A program made the position numbers and the translations under genes. Below the pieces are notes generated by a model, which had not been told where the DNA came from, ran no database searches, and saw only the letters and a program-made list of their open reading frames with translations. Below are positions 24,300 through 35,440 of a stretch of DNA of 64,000 nt, in pieces (within the stretch, counting starts at the first letter, position 1; the number at the start of each line of letters is the position of its first letter). Location: contig BCIA01000003.1 of assembly GCA_001599815.1 (NCBI GenBank), positions 4,030,001-4,094,000 of the forward strand, given 5' to 3'. The DNA comes from Furcasterigmium furcatum (Eukaryota; Ascomycota; Sordariomycetes; Glomerellales; Plectosphaerellaceae).

Positions 24300-27108
24300 C
24301 TAGAGCCGTCCGTGCCGTGCCTTAAAAATGGCGACCCTGTCGTCGTAGAATAGAATCTCACGAAGCCGAAGTCGTGACACGCCGTTGGCGATGTCTGCCT
24401 CCTGGAAAGAGTCCGCTTCAGAAGCAGTATCCCCTATAGAGTCGATCTCGTCGGCCATTTCTCCGGTGACAAGAGCTGCGTCCTCGTCCTCGTCCTCGTC
24501 ATCGTCGTCATCGTCATCGTCCTCCATGTCTTGTGCATCGTCCGCTTCGTCGTCGGACGTGTCGACGTTGCTGCCATCCTCGTCACTTCCGTCTTCGTCT
24601 TCCTCCAAGCCCGAGTGTTGGGTAACGCCGTGTTCAACGTGAGCAGACGTCAGAGAGTCTGACGAGCTGTCAGTTTGCTTCACCTCCAAAATCTCGAAGC
24701 ACTTCTTCCCAATGCCCACATAGCAGAGCTGGATCTCAGGTCGCAAGGTGATAATATCAACGATCTGAAGGGCCAGCTCCTTGGGCTCTGAGCTTTGATC
24801 TGCGATCTTGGGTAGATGCAAAGACCGGAGCTGTGGGATATTGGGCAGCCTTTGTAGGAAGGTGTGCCAATCTGCATAATGCAGGCAGACAGACAGCTCC
24901 TTCAGGTTGCGCATGCGTCCGCTGGTGATGTACAGAATCATCTCCGAAGTTGCAGTCCAGTTGAGCCACCTGTAGCTCTCGGGCAGATTCGCGGTCGAAG
25001 ACCTCTGCTCTGAGCTGTCGAGCAGAATCTTTTGCAGGCTTGATCGATGGCGCTTGATGGGCCCCTTGAAGATTTGTTCGATGCTGACATGAAGCTGGCC
25101 AGTCGTCCGGCGTTCTTGCAAGAAGAGGACCTCCAGGGAATTAGGCGCGAGAGTCTCCTTGAGGAAGTTTATCAACGCGACTGACGCTCTGTCGGTATGA
25201 ATCTTCTTCAGAGCTAGATGGTACTGCGGAACACTCGAAGAATGCCTCTGAAAACCGTGACCCTGCGAGTGAGTCGGTTGAAAATGCCTCCGCAGAGCTT
25301 TCCACAGGGCTTCATGGTGTGTGCATTCGAGAATTGTGAGGTTTGTCAGAAGCGTCCAGTCGAAGGCCTTAACACAGACATGGACTGAGACTGGCACCCG
25401 CTCAAGCTCAAGAGTCTTTAGCCGAAGCTTGAAGTCCAGCCGCTTTTTCTCAGTCTCAGGGACGGTCCCTTCTTTCTCGTCGCCTACCTGACTGGTTATT
25501 GCTGTTGTTGTTGTTGTGGCGGCGGTGGTGGTGGTGGATGTTGTCGATGTTGTCGTATGGCTGGTTTCTGAGTCGGGTTCTGGAGGCGGCTGCTGACTGA
25601 TGTCCTCCTGGTTGACATCATTCGCAGGAAGCAGTGTCAGCTGACTTTCGGCGGCTTCAGCATCGCCAGGGGATCCGGCCGTTGGGGACTGAGTCTGAGT
25701 TTGAGCGCCTGGGAGTGTCGGGGACCGAACAGAGGTATCGGCTAAGTCTGGCACTCTGGATTTGATGTGTTTCTTCCGAATGTCAAAAGTCCGGCCCACG
25801 AGAATGCCCAGCACGCCACCGAGCCTGCGGTCTCCGATTGTGTTTTCGCCGGGCCACCTGGCCTCGCTGTCGACTTGTTTCAGCCCCGGGCCGTCCCATG
25901 GCTGAATGAAATCCTTGCGGATGGCCTTGGGTGATATGCCCACCCGGAGCTCCTCCAGTTTGTCCTTTGAGGTCTCGATGGCCATGGCCATTTCGTCCAA
26001 GTAGGCCAGCTCATCAACATCAAGGACAGAGAGACTCTTGAGCGGCGGTAAGACGCTGAAAGTCGGAAACTCGACCCGGGAGTCAGCGAAAGAGAGGCGA
26101 GGTGGTGGTGGAGGGTGAGTGGCGGTGGAAGGCACGAGATATCCAATAGAAGTTATCGTACTGCCGAGAGGTGCCACGCCGTGGGCGTCGAGAGGAGGGG
26201 TTGCTGCCGTCGAGCCGTTGGAAGTTTCTGAGTTGTCATGCCATCTCACCCAAACACGGTCCAGCTTGGCCTCACCCTCTGGGCGAAGGTCTCCAACCGA
26301 CGCCAATGCCATAAAGATGTCAGCAAGGACGCCTGTTGGCATGTCCCAGACGAAGGTCTCGAGATTGACCATCTTCGAAACGGCGAGGGCGACCAGGGTA
26401 CCCAGCATCTTGCCGCTCTCCTTGTTTATCATGTACTCTGCTACCCAGTCGTCAGGGCCGTTGCCGAGGGAGAACTTTTTGATGTAACTGGCATGGTCGT
26501 TACGCAGGCGTCGCATTGCCTTCCCGCCGGCTGGTCGGCGTGGCGCGAACATCGTTTGTGCCCGATAGGCAAACGAGTTGCCAAGACAGAGTGTGGAAAG
26601 ACCATAGGTGAGGGCGTCGACGTTCTTAGAGTCAGATTGGGTCAGCTGCGTGGCATCGGGCCAGACTATATCGAATCGGGAGTAGATGTGGGAGATGGCC
26701 AGGTTGTAAAGTGTTGAGTTGGTCAAGGCGAGAGAGGAGAGATCGTTTGTGTGCGTGATCTGGGGACATGTCAGTATGTGCTGTGGTAGGGGACCGACCA
26801 CGCGGTGCGCAACTCACCTCGGCGACGATCAACCGCAGAATGTCGAGTGGAAGTTCCAACAACGTCAGCTTCCCCTGCTTCCGCGAGACGGCGGCCGTCC
26901 ATTCCTCCTCTTTGCCCTTCAGGAGCTTCCGCACGAGGGTGGCCGGGTCCTCGCGCGAAGGGTCAGGGACGAGTGCGTCGCTGGTCGGGGATGACGGGCG
27001 GGCATCTTCAGATTTGTTGTGGCCTGGTTGTTGCACGACATTTGGGTCTGGGTGTGACAGGAAGTCGGCTTTGGGGTGGCCGCTGGGAAGGTCGGCGGGC
27101 ATCTCCAT
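24300..27108 (-). CDS. F-box protein with acidic C-terminus
   Basis: This is probably a substrate receptor of an SCF ubiquitin ligase; the target is unknown. Exon 1 (27108-26818) and exon 2 (26759-24300) are joined across a 58-nt phase-0 intron, GTGAGT...CCCCAG, giving 916 residues. The intron falls inside the F-box: LTLLELPLDILRLIVAE in exon 1 is followed by ITHTNDLSSLALTNSTLYN in exon 2 (about residues 80-118). A long leucine-rich, repeat-like region follows, for example around MRNLKELSVCLHYADWHTFLQ. A Thr/Ser-only linker at about residues 515-535 and an Asp/Glu run of roughly 20 residues near residues 855-880 are low-complexity inserts encoded by simple DNA repeats. The first exon starts at the first ATG after an in-frame TGA. 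The gene diverges from pkr1 across a 1.7-kb spacer. Confidence 0.85.
24472..24615. repeat. GAC/GAG-type coding microsatellite
   Basis: Imperfect TCG/TCC/TCA trinucleotide repeats on the plus strand encode the Asp/Glu-rich run of the F-box protein on the minus strand. The frame is preserved because units are multiples of three, so length changes would alter the acidic tract without breaking the gene. Confidence 0.8.
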
Positions 27109-28786
27109 CTTCAGGCCAGCGGGTTCATGCTCCTCCTCGACAGCAAAGGCCGCGTCGTCGCAGTGGGTCGATTGGTTGGTTGACCGCCCGATAGACCAGA
27201 CCCGTCGCCGTCGGTGCCTCGGTAGGATTTGCTTTCGGTCGTGTTTTGCTGATTAGTCGAGAGAAGCTGGCCGTCTGGAGTGCCACACGGACACGTCGGG
27301 AGCCGAGGTTTGGTGGATCGGCCGAGGCTGCTGTCTATCACTTGGATGTTGTTGGTTGCGAGACGGAAAAGGTAGGCAGGTACAGCAGGATAGAAAAGTA
27401 CTGAAAAGGATGATGGGTGTCGGAGCGTGGCTGGGTAGGGGCGTGCGCAGGCGGCGAGCAAATCCAACTTGTCGAGAGGTCGGGTTGTTGAGTCGTTGAA
27501 GTGAGTTTGGCTGGGTCCAGAGCTGGAGCTTGCCCGGGGCGTCGTAAAATGGAACCTTGAAGGGCCCAACCGCCGCGTTAGTGACAGCCTCAGACGGAGA
27601 CAGCGGTCGGTGCAGGGGGGTCCTGACCTGGAGGGACGTCCGCCGGCAGTGCGATGAGGGGGCTGGTGATTGGCTAAATGTGGAGAAAGAGCGGAGACCG
27701 ACCCCAGGGTCCTCACGTTCCCCGTGCGTCCCGTTTCCCGGGCTCCATCAAAGTCCAACATCCACGGCGAATCCAGCTGGAAAGTCCGGCCTTCGAACTG
27801 TCCCGGGTTCAACAAGCAATTATTTTCTCGACTTTCCGAAAATAAGGAAGAAGCTATCTCGGTTCTCTGAGATTTGACCTGAAGTCTGGCCGACATGGTT
27901 CTTCCCATGGTGGCCATCATTCGTCCCACCCTCGTGACTACTTCCCTATCCACCTTAGGACCAACGGGATTCCCTGTAGCGAGCAAGGCGAGGCAGGAGG
28001 TCTGCTTGAACAGCGAGAAGCCTGCTTGCGAGCCATGCCCAGGCCCATCAGTTTGTATCAGCATGATTGATCCTTGCGAGTCCGCGCTCAGGGGCTCTGC
28101 TCACCCTGCCCCGAGAATGGGTGTCTTGCAGCCTCGTCTTGGCCAGAGGGTCTGGGAGAGCCTCCGTCCACCTCTCGTCCTGGTCCACCTCAGGGCAGTT
28201 ACCCCAGTGGCGTACTCAAACAAATATTTGACAGGATGCTTGAAGAGTGACTACTACTAGATTCATGTAAAAAGCTTCTTGTTTGTTTTGTTTGTTCTCC
28301 AAATGACACGTTGAGGAGGAAACTCAACCACAGTCATCCGTACCTCTTGCGCTGACTGTGCTGACTGGTCTCTCGACCCGATCAAAAGAGGAAAGCACAC
28401 CATTCCCGATTAGTACACCACGAGGAACACCTTCCCCCCGTCGGGCGCTGCCCCGCCATAGATCATCCACTTGGTCGCGAGACTCGCCCTCGACTTGTTG
28501 ACCTGCGAACGTGCTTTGTTGCCGCTCTACGAACAACCTGGCCTCCACGTCACTTGACATCTGTCGAGAACCGTCACCGAAACTCCTTGCTTGTCCAAAC
28601 ACCGTGTCCCGACGGCGGCGAGCACACGCGCATCTCTTTCCCAGAGTCACAACGATCCTCTCATCTTAGGCAGCAGACCGGCCGCTCTGTTTATTTAGGC
28701 CAGCACGTCGTCCCGCGCCGCACAGCTCCTTCCGACATCTCTCGCCACCAAGTATACCGAACGACCTTCTGATACCTATCGCGAAC
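27109..28786. other. Divergent promoter region, F-box gene / pkr1
   Basis: This 1.68-kb spacer lies between two divergently transcribed genes and should hold both promoters and 5' UTRs. A 317-codon minus-strand frame (27111-28064) lies in the F-box gene leader. It is Ser/Pro/Thr-rich with no domain and is not accepted as a gene. Nothing else is recognised. Confidence 0.6.
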
Positions 28787-29338
28787 ATGGCGTCCTTCTT
28801 CGCGGACATGTGGGAGTCCATCTTCACCCCAGGTCCCACACCCACCCTACTCCTCACGACCAACATCACCTTCGGCGCCCTCCAGATCCTCCTCCTTGCC
28901 CTCCTCCTCGCGACCTACTCCATCCACTTCTTTATCCTCTCCTTCCTCTGCGGCTCCCTGTGGTACGCCATCAACTGGTTCGCCGCCGAGCTGAAGATCG
29001 CACAGGCACAACAGGAGGAGGAAGACAGGAAGAAGGCCGCCCAGGAGGCCGAGGAGCTCGAGACTGCGGCGAACGATACCGATGACACCGAGGTCGAGAC
29101 CGGCGCCACGGGGCGCGCCGCCAAGCGGGCGATACGGGAGCGCAAGACGGCCGGCAGCGCGAGCCACGAGGTCGAGGTTGCCGGCGATGCGGAGGGCGAG
29201 CTCAAGAAGCGGCCCAACGCGGCTGCTGTGGGCGACGAGCCCGAGACGGGTGCTACCCCCGCCGGCACGCAGTCGAGTGTGAGCACTGAGGATGAGTGGG
29301 AGAAGGTTTCGGAGAACGAGAACGAGAAGGACAAGTAG
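28787..29338 (+). CDS. pkr1: Pkr1-family ER membrane V-ATPase assembly factor
   Basis: Yeast Pkr1 is an ER membrane protein that helps assemble the V0 sector of the vacuolar H+-ATPase. This is a single exon of 183 residues. The N-terminus matches the family: a short lead (SIFTPGPTPTLLLTTNITF), then two closely spaced hydrophobic segments at about residues 22-44 and 48-68, ending in LWYAINWFAAELK. The remainder is a charged Glu/Lys/Ala-rich tail with likely coiled coil just after the membrane region. The tail is longer than in yeast Pkr1 (about 120 residues) and ends in a run of E, N and K. The ATG is preceded by GCGAACATGG, a good fungal context. The gene converges on the sugar permease with 311 nt between the stops. 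Confidence 0.88.
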   Translation: MASFFADMWESIFTPGPTPTLLLTTNITFGALQILLLALLLATYSIHFFILSFLCGSLWYAINWFAAELKIAQAQQEEEDRKKAAQEAEELETAANDTDDTEVETGATGRAAKRAIRERKTAGSASHEVEVAGDAEGELKKRPNAAAVGDEPETGATPAGTQSSVSTEDEWEKVSENENEKDK

Positions 29339-29649
29339 AGGAGGAGGCGTATTCGCAGAGACCGAGACGGGCAGCAAGTCCAGCACCAGCACCAGCATTC
29401 GAGATACCCCAGGCACACAGGCGCATGCGGCTTCCTAGACCTCTCTCGGTCTTCCTCTTACAGACATGCGGCATTATTGGTCACATATTTATTCTTTCGG
29501 CGTCGATTGAACCTGCGTATACAGACCCTGAGGGTTCAGGCACTGATAGCAGAATACATCGTCTACATTCCCTGGAGAAAGGACAAACGCCCATATGGTG
29601 TTGATCATGATCTATTGTTTTACAACCCTCCTCCTGAGGCGTACGCGCA
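29339..29649. other. Convergent 3' flanks, pkr1 / sugar permease
   Basis: This 311-nt spacer lies between two converging stop codons. It holds the 3' UTRs of both genes; no other feature is seen. Confidence 0.6.
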
Positions 29650-31870
29650 CTATATATGTTTAAGCTTGCGCGTCGCAAACGCCGCCCCCACTGCGCATAT
29701 CGCCCCAATGAAAAGACAGACAGATATGGCATTGGGGCCATCTGTGTCGTGATGTTCAGAGGCCGGCGCATGCTGCGCCAGCTCGGGGCTCTTGCCCGGT
29801 TCGAGGATAGCAAAGACGATGGCGCTGATGAAAGTTGCGATGAACTGCGGCAGTGTGGTGTAGATGTTGAGGATGCCAAAGTACACCCCGGACAACTCTC
29901 CCGTCGACTTCACCGGTCCGACATCGTGGTCTGGGCCGTGCTCGAGATGCAGCGGGCGGTCTTGCTCCCCCATGTTGGACATTTCGATGTTGGAGTCGTC
30001 GGCGTCTGAGAGCCGCCGGTATGCTGGGGCGCTGTTCTCTGTAGCGCCGCTGAGCTTGTTCACCTCGACGCCGAGGAATGTCGTGGGCGCCCACATGGCA
30101 ATCGTCCACGGGAGGCCGCAGAAGACGACGAGGAAGGTGGCGAAGCGAAAGCTGGTCGCGAAAGGGGCAAGGCACATGGAGGCCGCGAACATGATATGCC
30201 CCGCTATCCAGACGTTGATGAGGCTCGGCTTGAGCCTGGCGAACTTTTCCAAAAAGGGGGCGACGCTCTGCGGCGGACGAGCAGTGAATTTCTCATCGTC
30301 GGGCGACTTGACCACCAAGGGAAGCAACCACGCCCCGAGGAACGTGACTACGGAGTATATCACGAGGGCCGTGCTGCCGATGCGTCCTATGTCTCCCAGC
30401 ACGTCCTTGGACTCCTTGGCGTCCTCCGGCACGTCGTAGCGGAAGTACGTCTCACCGACCCAGGTGGTGCTGTAAAAGAGAAAGGGGAACCAGCCGATCC
30501 AGGACCAGAACTGGGCCCAGCAGATGGCCTGAATTCTTGGCGGGAGGGTACGGAGGGTTGACCAGATCTGCCGGAAAACTTTGAAGAAGCCGCCGGATTT
30601 GTGAGGGTCTTCGTTGGTCGAGACGAGCACCCGTTCGGTGACAGCCCAGCATGTGACTGCTGACGAGAAGAGCATGGAGAAGGTAGCGATCACACTCAGC
30701 TGCTTGAACTGCGTGTCGCCCAAGGTCGTGCCGAGCAGGGACACCAGATCCAGAGCACCGGCGCCGTACCCCATCATGTGCCCAATGGACGACATCCGGC
30801 CTCCTATATCCTGTATGAGCGGGGATTCCATGGTCAGGGAAAGCGGGATCTACCAACCCCAAGCGGCACCAAGCTGCTGCTTTTCGATGGGCAGAGTATC
30901 AACAACCAGGCTTCGCGCGCAAGACATGACTGCAGGGGCTCTGTCAGCTTCAACCCGTGGCCAACGTTGAGGGCAACAAACCAGCATTGATGGCAAAGTC
31001 GACGGCATAGATAGATAGCACCGCCAGTACAATGACGAAGGAACGAGCCTTCTCCTCGTCGGGGATAAAGATGCCAACGATCTCCTTGGTAAACCCCAGC
31101 GTCATCAGGCTGAACGCCACAATGATTGTGCCTACCACGATGAAAGGTCGCCGGCGACCCCATCTCGACTTACTCTGGTCGGCAATGACGCCGATGATGG
31201 GCTGGACGATCAATCCGGACAGCGGGCCCGCGACCCATACCAAGGATGTATTGCTCTTCGTCAAACCGAGGTTCAGGAGGTACGGCGTGCAATCTAGACA
31301 GGGCACGGTCGGTCAGGTCAGGCCGTGAGGGCATCTCGGGGTATGCACGGAGGCTTACAGGTCATCTCGATGCCCCATGTGAATCTGTCCCACAGGCATC
31401 GTCAGCTTTCCCGTCAATCACCGTCGCGAAAGGGGCACGCGATCAGGCTCCACATACGTGATGCCGATGTTGCTGAATGCCAGGAGGATCATGCGCATCG
31501 TCTCCGTGCTCCCCCTGATAGAGGGCTGGCCCGTCCAGCTGGACATCTCGACTGGATCAAGCTCGAGCACGGTCGCGTCGGCCCCGTCTAAGCTGTCGTC
31601 GTCGTCCTCTTCGCCGGCGGCGGTCGCGGCGCGATGGTTCTCCAGATGTTCTCGGCGCGGCAGGTCGGATCCACCATCTGACCTCCACTTCGGCGGTCCT
31701 CTGTCCGGCGAGTCGTATCGGTGCTCCGGATCGCTGCCGGATCGCGACGGAGTGCGAATTGGCGTCGAGTTGCCGCCCGAGTCGAGGGGCGAGTGCGGCG
31801 GCGGGAGGAGAGAGGCGTCGGGGTCGGCGGCTGGCGATACGTGGACACGGCTGACTTCCGACGATGTCAT
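29650..31870 (-). CDS. SUT-type sucrose/alpha-glucoside H+ symporter
   Basis: This is a plasma-membrane MFS permease of the glycoside-pentoside-hexuronide/SUT type, predicted to import sucrose or alpha-glucosides with protons. Five exons are 31870-31458, 31384-31359, 31293-30982, 30929-30858 and 30803-29650, giving 658 residues. Exon 2 is only 26 nt and completes FTWGIEMT in the first membrane helix. The hallmark loop DQSKSRWGRRRPFI lies between helices 2 and 3, and about 12 hydrophobic segments follow. The first ~125 residues are a hydrophilic, acidic cytoplasmic tail, and a long charged loop (about 545-590) precedes the last helices. The last intron (30804-30857) was chosen because it gives AAWGGRMSSIGHMMGYG, the expected helix-5 loop, although its donor GTTGGT is weak. 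The gene diverges from HIS1. Confidence 0.9.
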
Positions 31871-32751
31871 AGCGAGGTGTCGGCAGGGCGTTTGTATTTA
31901 ATGGTTCGGCAGCATGCTGAGCAGATGCAGAGCCCACAAATTCCTGTTCCTGGAGAGCTCCGAGAGTCCGGGGGCCCACGGGAGATGATTAGGTAGGTCG
32001 GTGCCAGGAGGATTTGAGATTGGGTGGGCCGTCAGAAAGAGAGCAGGCGGCTGGAATTCGAGTCGAGTCGATACGAGCCAAAAGGGAGAAGAGGTGCGGT
32101 TAAGGGGTCAGAAGATGAAGAGAGCCGGTCGCCCTTGATCAACCGAGTTATCATTCCAAGACCATCTCGAGTGCTTAGAGGAAAATGCCATCCACGAATG
32201 AATGCCAGGTCTTCTAGTCCCTGAGCTGTCCGGCACCATCCAATCAAGGCTGGTTTGGGGCATTTGAGCCGATTGTGCTATTACCCGTCATCGGTTGGGC
32301 GGGATGGGACGAAATGACGATGGCAGGCAGAGCCAGCGATTGCTACTGGCCGCATTTGACCTAGGTAGGTACGGTAGACACTTGCGCTGCTGTCCGATGC
32401 ATCAGGTTTCTCCGGTCCAGCTTCCGCGTCATGTCTTGCTGTCTTCGTGAACTGAGCGAGCGGGATTGAATGTGAAGCCCAAGATGAAGCAATTCGACCT
32501 CATGTCAGCAAACAAATCCACGGACTGGCGCCCGGCAGTCACCACCGCCGGACAGCGCCGAACGCCCCGTGACGTGCTCCACTGTTTCGAGCCCACAGTG
32601 ACCGCGAAAGCTCCAGGGGCTTGGGCTGCCCCTCCCTTGGCGCCCTCCAGTCCGACTCCCAGCACAATGTGCCCCGCCATCCCAGGTCAATCAAGCTCCG
32701 GTATAGGCCAACGTGTCTGGCCTAGCACTCCGAAGCCCAATAAATCTCTTT

Positions 32752-32758
32752 TGACTCA
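32752..32758 (+). promoter_or_regulatory. Candidate Gcn4/CPC1 site (TGACTCA)
   Basis: A perfect TGACTCA palindrome-like element lies 359 nt upstream of the HIS1 ATG. It is the binding site of the bZIP general amino-acid-control activator (Gcn4 in yeast, CPC1 in Neurospora), which induces histidine genes during amino-acid starvation. A heptamer like this also occurs by chance, so the support comes from its position upstream of an amino-acid gene. Confidence 0.5.
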
Positions 32759-32915
32759 CCTCGCACCCCGAGAGCTTGAGACACAGAAAAACAAAGAAGC
32801 ACCATCCGAAGGGCTCCCAGTCCTCGTCTCCTCCTCGTCCTCCGTCTCATCGACAGCCTCGTTTCCGAACCTGAACTACCGACAGCGCCCAATTGCACCG
32901 TCCACGACGGCCGTC

Positions 32916-32922
32916 TGACTCG
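32916..32922 (+). promoter_or_regulatory. Second TGACTC half-match upstream of HIS1
   Basis: TGACTCG, one base off the Gcn4/CPC1 consensus, lies 195 nt upstream of the HIS1 ATG and 158 nt after the perfect site. The pair strengthens the case for general amino-acid control, but the match is imperfect. Confidence 0.35.
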
Positions 32923-33116
32923 ACTTGCGTGGTGCCCCTCCACGCCATCACGACCCCTCCATACACTCGCGCCATCTCGAGTTGCACCCAGGCTATTGGT
33001 CTGACCGGGACAATTGTGCTTCCTGCACTGCACCCTGTACCCAATATCGCAACAGACAGGCTTCTCTGCCGCAACAACAGCATACAAAGCCCCCGCGAGC
33101 GCGCACATTGGCCGCC

Positions 33117-34313
33117 ATGGATCTCGTCAACTCGTTGGTCTCACCCCATCCACCAGCGTCATGGCCCCCCCTCGATTTTTGAGCAATATGGAAAATGGCA
33201 CAGTAGAGCTGATTGATGCGGAAAGTCTTGAAGGTCGTCTCCTGTTCGCGGTCCCCAAGAGTAAGTCCTTGAGCATTGCTTCCCCGCCTACACCGATGCC
33301 CTGGGTGCTCACTGCTCTCCCACAGAGGGGCGCTTGAACGCCGCCACCCTGAACCTCCTTGAGGGCGCCGACATCCAGTTCCGCCGCGAGAACCGCCTCG
33401 ACATCGCCCTCGTCAAGAACCTCCCCATCGCCCTCATCTTCCTCCCCGCCGCCGATATCCCCACCTTCGTCGGAGAGGGCCAGGTCGACCTCGGAATCAC
33501 TGGCTGGGACCAGGTCCGAGAGCACGATGCCCGCGTCAGCTCCTACAACCGCACTCGCAGGAACTCCATCGCCCCCGATAACGGCGAGAGCAAGGCCGGC
33601 TGCGACAAGGTCATGGACCTCGGCTTCGGCGCGTGCAAGCTGCAGGTGCAGGTTCCCGAGAAGGGCTCCTACGCTACCACGCAGGATCTCGTCGGCAAGA
33701 CCATCGGCACCAGCTTCGTCGACCTTGCTGCCGAGCACTTCGCGAAGCTCGAGTTTGGCGAGTCCAACGGGGACAACCACCCCACGCCGAGAAAGCTCAG
33801 GACAAAGATCATCGAGCTGAGCGGCAGTGTGGAGGCGGCATGTGCCCTGGGCGTGGCCGACGGCATTGTTGATCTTGTTGGTACGCGATGACGAACCCCT
33901 CCTTCCCCAGCTCATTGGAAATACTGACTCGCTGCGTGCCAGAATCCGGCGAGACCATGAGGGCGGCCGGCCTCAAGGCGATCGACACGGTGGTCGACTC
34001 GCAGTCGGTGCTGATCAAGTCCAAGACGCCGTCCAACCCCGAGCTGATCGAGCTCATCACGGCCCGTATCAGGGGTGTCATCACCGCGCAAAAGTACGTG
34101 CTGTGCCAGTACAACATCGAGAGGTCTCGCCTCGCCGAGGCCAAGGTGATCACGCCCGGCAAGCGGGCCCCGACCGTCACCACGCTCGACACCGAGGGCT
34201 GGTGCGCCGTGAGCTGCATGGTGGTGAAGAAGGAAATTGCCCTGGTCATGGACAAGTTGACCCAGGTTGGCGCCCAGGACATTCTGGTCCTGGACATCCA
34301 CAACACCCGCTAG
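33117..34313 (+). CDS. HIS1: ATP phosphoribosyltransferase, short N-terminal exon
   Basis: This catalyses the first step of histidine synthesis, joining ATP and PRPP to phosphoribosyl-ATP, and is normally feedback-inhibited by histidine through the C-terminal ACT-like domain. Supported exons are ...-33260, 33326-33880 and 33943-34313, joined by GTAAGT...CACAG and GTACGC...GCCAG introns. Family segments are RLLFAVPKKGRL, ADIQFRRENRLDIALVKNL, LPAADIPTFVGEGQVDLGIT, GACKLQVQVP, SGSVEAACALGVADGIVDLV, ESGETMRAAGL, and the regulatory end LTQVGAQDILVLDIHNTR. The start is less sure. The ATG at 33117 has a strong GCCGCCATGG context and encodes MDLVNSL, resembling the yeast MDLVNHL start. A 71-nt intron (33138-33208) would then give 332 residues. 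The ATG at 33161 reads through without that intron. A loop of about 25 residues near position 90 (SSYNRTRRNSIAPDNGES) is extra relative to yeast. Confidence 0.93.
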
Positions 34314-34916
34314 AGGGAGGTGCTCGGGAGATGGGGTCTGGCGTCTCGGACGGGGAGAGATTGGGACAATGATAGATTTGGATACCTACTAAGATACATG
34401 GAATTGGGCCTTCGGACATGGCCTCTCGGACGACGTCGTATATGCCACCGTGATCGAGGGGCTCCGATCGGTAGCCGGGGACCAGGCCAATCGTATCAGA
34501 CGGGGAGATGCGTCCTGACTGGATGCGCTGTTCAAGCATCTAAGGTTCCCTACTTCCCACTAGGTAGGAAGTTGCTCCTGTAGATCGCCCAAGTGGGTGG
34601 AACCTTTCCGTCATCAGACAGACGGCCGTAGCCCGCGCGCGAATTGGCTCCCATCACAAAGGCACCAGTGCCCTCCTATGCGACTCGGCCGGGAGTTCCG
34701 GGACGGGATCGAGTCCAGATATATCCTGAGTTCAGAGGAAGAAACCTCCCTTTTTTTCTTCCTCGATCCGTACCTTGGGACTCACAAGCCCGGCCGGCAC
34801 AATTTAGTGGCATTCACTGCGAAATACCAAGCGCATAAGAAGGATCTCCATCCTTCTTCCGTCCCGGAGCCCGATTCTCTCCTCACTTTGAACCCCGCCA
34901 AAGTCGTCGTCCCACC
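34314..34916. other. HIS1 3' flank and promoter of the next gene
   Basis: This 603-nt spacer lies between two plus-strand genes. It carries a CACTAGGTAGG motif around 34559-34569. No gene is seen. Confidence 0.6.
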
Positions 34917-35440
34917 ATGTCGTCATCAGTCACAGCAGCGACAAAGATCACCACCAAACGAGGGAGCCATGATGGCGCGACCGTGGACAAGGTGCCTCTG
35001 TATCATGTAAGTCGAGCAATCCGTCAATACGGGATATCTGGTGGCCGCCTCGCTGAGACCAGGCGCAGCTCATCGTGACGCCCATCCTCTTCGTATCCTT
35101 CCTGATCTCTCTCGCCTGGGTCGACTTCCGATACTCCGTTCTGCGATCCAAGACCAACAGCAGGGAGAGCCGCCTGCCTGCGTGGCTTCACAACGCCGTC
35201 TACCGCCCTTGCGCGGCGCGTGGCAAGGGCAACAGCAAGGGCAAGCGGTCTACCGGGGGACCGCAGGATGGGTATTATCATTCGAACCAGAAGAAGCTCG
35301 CCGAGATGGAGATGGCAGATGCGTTCGAAGTCCGGGGCACCGTCATCATGTTGTTACTAGCGACCTCGGCGGCGCTGAGCTGGGGGCTGTGGGCTGTTGG
35401 TCGACGGGTATGGGAGATGGCGATGCTGAGGAGGGATTGA
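34917..35440 (+). CDS. Small two-helix membrane protein, unknown function
   Basis: I do not recognise the family. Exon 1 (34917-35006) and exon 2 (35069-35440) are joined across a 62-nt phase-0 intron, GTAAGT...GCGCAG, giving 153 residues. Exon 1 is a polar Thr/Lys-rich N-terminus of 30 residues. Exon 2 opens with a hydrophobic helix (LIVTPILFVSFLISLAWV), followed by a basic loop with many Arg, Lys and Gly. A second helix (TVIMLLLATSAALSWGLWAV) lies close to the C-terminus and the protein ends in RRD. The charge pattern suggests an internal-membrane protein with both ends on the same side. The ATG context is CCACCATGT. It follows HIS1 in the same direction but is separately transcribed as far as can be seen. 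Confidence 0.75.

Larger units (their letters stand above)
31871..33116. other. Divergent promoter region, sugar permease / HIS1
   Basis: This 1.25-kb spacer is shared by the permease and HIS1 promoters. It contains an ACCTAGGTAGGTAC motif (32359-32372) and two TGACTC elements nearer HIS1. The frames in it are not convincing as genes. Confidence 0.65.

Noticed and set aside
27111..28064. 317-codon minus-strand frame in the F-box gene leader
   Set aside because: The composition is Ser/Thr/Arg-rich with no recognisable segment, and it lies in a divergent promoter region.
33127..33915. 262-codon minus-strand frame
   Set aside because: It is antisense to the well-conserved HIS1 exons and is a codon-bias shadow.
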